This document shows, in pieces, positions 5,686-9,923 of a stretch of 9,923 nucleotides of DNA. The notes beneath the pieces were generated by a model that was not told where the DNA came from, did not search any database, and worked only from the letters and a program-made list of their open reading frames with translations. Position 1 is the first letter of the stretch; every line of letters starts with the position of its first letter. This DNA is from Sphingomonadaceae bacterium (lineage in GTDB: Bacteria > Pseudomonadota > Alphaproteobacteria > Sphingomonadales > Sphingomonadaceae): contig SHLU01000070.1 in assembly GCA_004282995.1 (NCBI GenBank), positions 1-9,923 on the forward strand. Reading direction: 5' to 3'. Both the position numbers and the translations under genes were made by a program.

Positions 5686-8073
5686 GTGCGCCGTCAATGG
5701 CTTGTCGCTGCTGGTTCAATTTTGGCGATGGCGGGGTGCGCGCCGCCTGCCGAACTGCAGACCGCCGCCTCGAAGGCGGCGACCGTTATCGCTCCAGCTT
5801 CGGCGCAGGATGCGCAGATTGCGGATCTGCTGGCGCGGATGAGTGTCGAGCGCAAAGTCGCCCAGCTGATCATGCCGGATATCGGATCGATCACGCCTGA
5901 TGATGTCGAGAAATATCGCTTCGGCACTGTCCTCAATGGCGGCAATTCAGGGCCTTATGGCAACGACTTCGCACCGGCCCGGGATTGGCTGAAGCTGGCA
6001 GACGAATTCTGGGTCGCCTCGACCAAGCCGCTTGAGAATGGCGAGCCGGTGATCCCGGCAATCTGGGGCACTGATGCTGTGCATGGCCATGCCAATGTCA
6101 TCGGAGCGACGATTTTCCCGCATAATATTGCGCTCGGCGCGACAGGTGATGCAGACCTCATCGAGCGGATCGGGGCTGCCACCGCCACAGAGATCGAGGT
6201 CACGGGCATTGACTGGACCTTTGCGCCCACCGTCGCCGTTGCGCGCGATGACCGCTGGGGCCGGACCTATGAAAGCTATTCCGAAAATCCCGAGCTGGTG
6301 GCGAAGATGGGCGTGGCCATGGTCAAGGGCTTGCAAGGGTCACCTGGCGCGGCCGACTTCCTGCGCGATGGGCGGGTCATCGCCACCGCCAAGCATTTCT
6401 TCGGCGACGGCGGGACCGAACAGGGCGTCGACCAGGGCGAAGTCAACGGCGATATTGAGGATCTGAAGGCGATCCACGTCACGCCCTATCCGCCCGCTAT
6501 CAACGCCGGGCTTGGCTCGGTCATGGCCAGTTTCAACTCCATCAATGGCAAGAAAATGCACGGGAACACCGCGCTGCTTACCGATCTTCTGCGTGACGAA
6601 ATGAGCTTCGACGGGCTGGTTGTGGGGGACTGGAACGGTCACGGCCAGATCAAGGGCTGTACCAATACCGATTGTCCGCAGGCCCTGTTGGCGGGCCTCG
6701 ATGTCTACATGGTGCCCGAGGACTGGAAGGCGCTTTACGAAACGACGCTGGCGCAGGTGCGCGACGGGACTATTCCGATGGCGCGGCTCGACGAGGCGGT
6801 CGCCCGTGTTCTGCGCCTCAAGCAGCGGGCTGGAATTCTCGATGGCGAAGTTCAGCCCTCGCTGCGCGCCAATGCCGGCGACTGGGCCAAGCTCGGCTCG
6901 CCAGAACATCGCGCTATCGCCCGCGAAGCAGTCGCCAAGTCGATGGTCATTCTCAAGAACAACGGCGTCCTGCCGCTGCGGGAGGGTGCGAAAATCGCCG
7001 TCGCCGGTGCGGCAGCGGACAGTATCGCCCAGCAATCGGGCGGTTGGACCATCACCTGGCAGGGTGGCGGTGAACTGACGAATGCCGACTTCCCGGGGGC
7101 CACTTCGATCCTCGCCGGGATCCGCGAAGTGGGCAAGGCGCAGGGCAACACTGTCGTCCATGCAGAAAACGGCGTGACCGGCCTCGTCGACAAGCCCGAT
7201 GTGGCCGTCGTCGTATTTGGCGAAAAGCCTTATGCCGAATTCGTCGGTGACCGTAAGGATCTGGCGTTCCGCGACGAGGAGGGCCTCGCCCTGCTGCGCG
7301 ATTTCCGCGCTCGCGGAATTCCGACCGTGGCGGTGTTCCTTTCGGGACGTCCGCTGTGGGTCAATCGCGAACTCAATGCCGCCGACGCTTTCGTGGCCGC
7401 GTGGTTACCGGGAAGCGAAGGCGCAGGCGTTGCCGACGTATTGTTTGGCAAGACGCCAGCTTCGGGTCGGTTGTCGTTCTCCTGGCCTCGTGAATGTGGG
7501 GGCGAGCCTCTCAACGGGCCTGATGGAGCGCTCTTTACCTATGGCTATGGCCGCAAGCTAAGCGACACGACACCGCTTGGATCCGTGAGCGAAGAATGCA
7601 CGGCGCTGACGGCGGGGGGGCAGTCTGACTGGTTTGCCGCCGGACGCTTGGCCGATCGGGTCAAGGCGCTGTCCAAGGGCACCGAATTGCCCGATCTGCG
7701 CGGCGAGGCGGGCGGGATTGTCGTTCGCGGCATTGATCGCAATGCGCAGGAAGATGCGCGCCTGATTACCTTTGGCCCGTCGACCGCGCTTGACCTGAGC
7801 GGGCCGCAGGGCGGCAATGCCATCCGCATTACCTATGCCGTCAATACGCGGCCTGAAGGCCCAGTCACCCTTGTTGCCGGCGGTAGCACTTTCGATGTGA
7901 CCCAGGCGCTCTCGGTTGCCGAGGGCAAGGGTTGGCGCGAAATGGTGCTGACGCCTGCGTGTCTGCCAGACCTAGGTAACAGCCTGACAATTCGGTCACA
8001 GGCGCCATTCGCGCTGCAAGTGGCCAGCATTTCGCAGGAAAGTGCTGCCGAGGGGGCAGCTTGCTCATTTTGA
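5686..8073 (+). CDS. GH3 exo-beta-glucosidase/exo-glucanase lipoprotein (ExoP-like)
   Basis: This family 3 glycoside hydrolase releases glucose from the non-reducing ends of beta-glucans or oligosaccharides. The GTG start gives 795 residues beginning MRRQWLVAAG and a lipobox-like MAGC, so Cys18 is probably lipidated and the enzyme sits in the envelope. The frame stays open upstream to 5062, but that part overlaps the MFS gene and is not coding. The (beta/alpha)8 domain spans about 45-380, with substrate-binding DDRWGRTYESY (188-198) and AKHFFGDGGT (235-244); the nucleophile is Asp315 in LVVGDWNG. The second domain spans about 405-625 and contains GEKPYAE (512-518), where the catalytic acid Glu of the barley exoglucanase/ExoP type is expected. 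A C-terminal beta-rich domain (about 645-795) resembles the ExoP galactose-binding-like domain. Besides the lipid Cys, six Cys (325/330, 604, 638, 759, 793) fit disulfides. It has its own control region with a LacI-type operator. Bond preference (1,3 or 1,4) cannot be read. Confidence 0.93.
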   Translation: MRRQWLVAAGSILAMAGCAPPAELQTAASKAATVIAPASAQDAQIADLLARMSVERKVAQLIMPDIGSITPDDVEKYRFGTVLNGGNSGPYGNDFAPARDWLKLADEFWVASTKPLENGEPVIPAIWGTDAVHGHANVIGATIFPHNIALGATGDADLIERIGAATATEIEVTGIDWTFAPTVAVARDDRWGRTYESYSENPELVAKMGVAMVKGLQGSPGAADFLRDGRVIATAKHFFGDGGTEQGVDQGEVNGDIEDLKAIHVTPYPPAINAGLGSVMASFNSINGKKMHGNTALLTDLLRDEMSFDGLVVGDWNGHGQIKGCTNTDCPQALLAGLDVYMVPEDWKALYETTLAQVRDGTIPMARLDEAVARVLRLKQRAGILDGEVQPSLRANAGDWAKLGSPEHRAIAREAVAKSMVILKNNGVLPLREGAKIAVAGAAADSIAQQSGGWTITWQGGGELTNADFPGATSILAGIREVGKAQGNTVVHAENGVTGLVDKPDVAVVVFGEKPYAEFVGDRKDLAFRDEEGLALLRDFRARGIPTVAVFLSGRPLWVNRELNAADAFVAAWLPGSEGAGVADVLFGKTPASGRLSFSWPRECGGEPLNGPDGALFTYGYGRKLSDTTPLGSVSEECTALTAGGQSDWFAAGRLADRVKALSKGTELPDLRGEAGGIVVRGIDRNAQEDARLITFGPSTALDLSGPQGGNAIRITYAVNTRPEGPVTLVAGGSTFDVTQALSVAEGKGWREMVLTPACLPDLGNSLTIRSQAPFALQVASISQESAAEGAACSF

Positions 8074-8076
8074 ACA

Positions 8077-8090
8077 CGCATTCGAATGTG
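8077..8090. promoter_or_regulatory. CG-centred palindrome between GH3 and symporter genes
   Basis: CGCATTCGAATGTG is a 14-bp near-palindrome with a perfect 10-bp core CATTCGAATG (8079-8088), centred on CG. It starts 4 bp after the GH3 stop codon and 107 bp before the symporter start. Its half-sites differ from the operator before GH3, so if it is functional it may be read by another regulator. No convincing -35/-10 pair or terminator was found in the rest of the 110-bp gap (8074-8183); TAAGAAT around 8130 is a possible but unsupported -10. Confidence 0.35.
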
Positions 8091-8168
8091 AATGGACGGT
8101 CCGGGCGCGGGCGCTAGAAAAGACGAGATAAGAATTACGGGCGCGGATCCGGGAAGACCGCGACCCTT

Positions 8169-8176
8169 GGGAGGGG
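8169..8176 (+). promoter_or_regulatory. Ribosome binding site for the symporter GTG start
   Basis: GGGAGGGG lies 7 nt before the GTG at 8184. An in-frame TAA at 8178-8180 rules out any earlier start, so GTG is the first possible initiation codon and is well supported. Confidence 0.8.
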
Positions 8177-8183
8177 ATAAATC

Positions 8184-9770
<1,587 letters not shown>

Positions 9771-9785
9771 AGCTAGCAGCGCAGA

Positions 9786-9923
9786 CTATTGACGCGGCGG
9801 GGTGACGAAGCTGGCGACGATCCGGTGATCGGGTGATAGCGGCCCCCCGGTTACGACCCGATCTCCCGCCACGATCCAGGCATGGGCTTCCATCGGCGCG
9901 TCCTGCGGTCGGCTCTTGCCCAG
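9786..9923 (-). CDS. Probable lasso-peptide biosynthesis B (B2) protein, C-terminal fragment
   Basis: Only the last 45 codons are in the window; the 5' part lies beyond 9923. The fragment contains AHAWIVAGDRVVTGG, followed by about 18 residues ending TPPRQ and a TAG stop. The AHAW-x(2-3)-G-D/G-x-V-(V/L)-x-G-G pattern near the C-terminus is what is seen in the transglutaminase-like B2 proteins (Transglut_core3 type) that cleave the leader from lasso-peptide precursors. The His of AHAW would be the catalytic His of the Cys-His-Asp triad; the Cys lies outside the window. An Asp about 12 residues after the His, which I recall for McjB-type proteins, is Gly here, though GG-containing variants are common in the family. 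The frame is well supported by the match, but the region is short. Another transglutaminase-like protease is the main alternative. It converges with the symporter gene and probably belongs to a separate cluster. Confidence 0.65.
   Translation of the reverse strand: MGKSRPQDAPMEAHAWIVAGDRVVTGGPLSPDHRIVASFVTPPRQ

Noticed and set aside
5610..5900. Small plus-strand frame with an ATG at 5679 near the GH3 ribosome binding site
   Set aside because: The ATG abuts the purine tract, the product is a Cys/Arg-rich string without motif, and the frame is fully overlapped by the GH3 signal peptide and domain.
6340..7161. 273-codon minus-strand open frame inside the GH3 gene
   Set aside because: It sits opposite catalytic-domain codons of GH3 and has no family motif.
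8100..8176. GC-rich repeats (gggcgcg, cggatccg) in the symporter leader, considered as a riboswitch or terminator
   Set aside because: No extended complementary arms or T tract could be found, and no known riboswitch consensus was recognised.
9771..9785. Possible bidirectional terminator between the convergent symporter and lasso-B genes
   Set aside because: Only the 6-bp GCTAGC palindrome is seen; no stem-loop with a T run on either strand.

Overview
The window most likely comes from an alphaproteobacterium of the order Sphingomonadales (an Erythrobacter-, Altererythrobacter- or Novosphingobium-like genome). This is inferred from the GC-rich, uniform codon use, the large TonB-dependent receptor of the sphingomonad/Caulobacter type, and the way single-gene carbohydrate modules are strung together. 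There is no rRNA, tRNA or other taxonomic marker, so the assignment is by gene style only.

Layout. (1) 1-2223, plus strand: C-terminal three quarters of a TonB-dependent outer-membrane receptor, closed by a strong intrinsic terminator at 2249-2282. (2) 2320-5605, plus strand: a tight three-gene unit made of a GH16 endo-beta-1,3-glucanase (laminarinase-type) lipoprotein, a LacI-family regulator 3 bp downstream, and an MFS inner-membrane transporter whose start overlaps the regulator's stop. (3) 5606-5685: a short control region with a near-perfect CG-centred palindrome of LacI-operator type. (4) 5686-8073: a GH3 exo-beta-glucosidase lipoprotein with an ExoP-like C-terminal domain. (5) 8074-8183: a second control region holding a CATTCGAATG palindrome. 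(6) 8184-9770: a sodium/sugar symporter very similar to Vibrio SGLT. (7) 9786-9923, minus strand: the last 45 codons of a different, convergent gene that resembles a lasso-peptide biosynthesis B (B2, transglutaminase-like) protein. No stretch longer than about 110 bp lacks a gene.

How it fits together. The six plus-strand genes read as a beta-glucan (laminarin-type) utilisation locus without SusC/SusD. The receptor would bring oligosaccharides through the outer membrane. The membrane-anchored GH16 enzyme would cut the chain internally, and the membrane-anchored GH3 enzyme would release glucose. The MFS carrier and/or the Na+ symporter would take the products across the inner membrane. The LacI protein would sense a product and control the GH3 promoter and perhaps its own operon. 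The substrate is inferred from family membership, not proven by the sequence.

The most unusual points are the edge of a probable lasso-peptide cluster running into the sugar locus, two substitutions in the sugar pocket of the SGLT-like symporter, and the placement of the terminator only 37 bp before the GH16 start.
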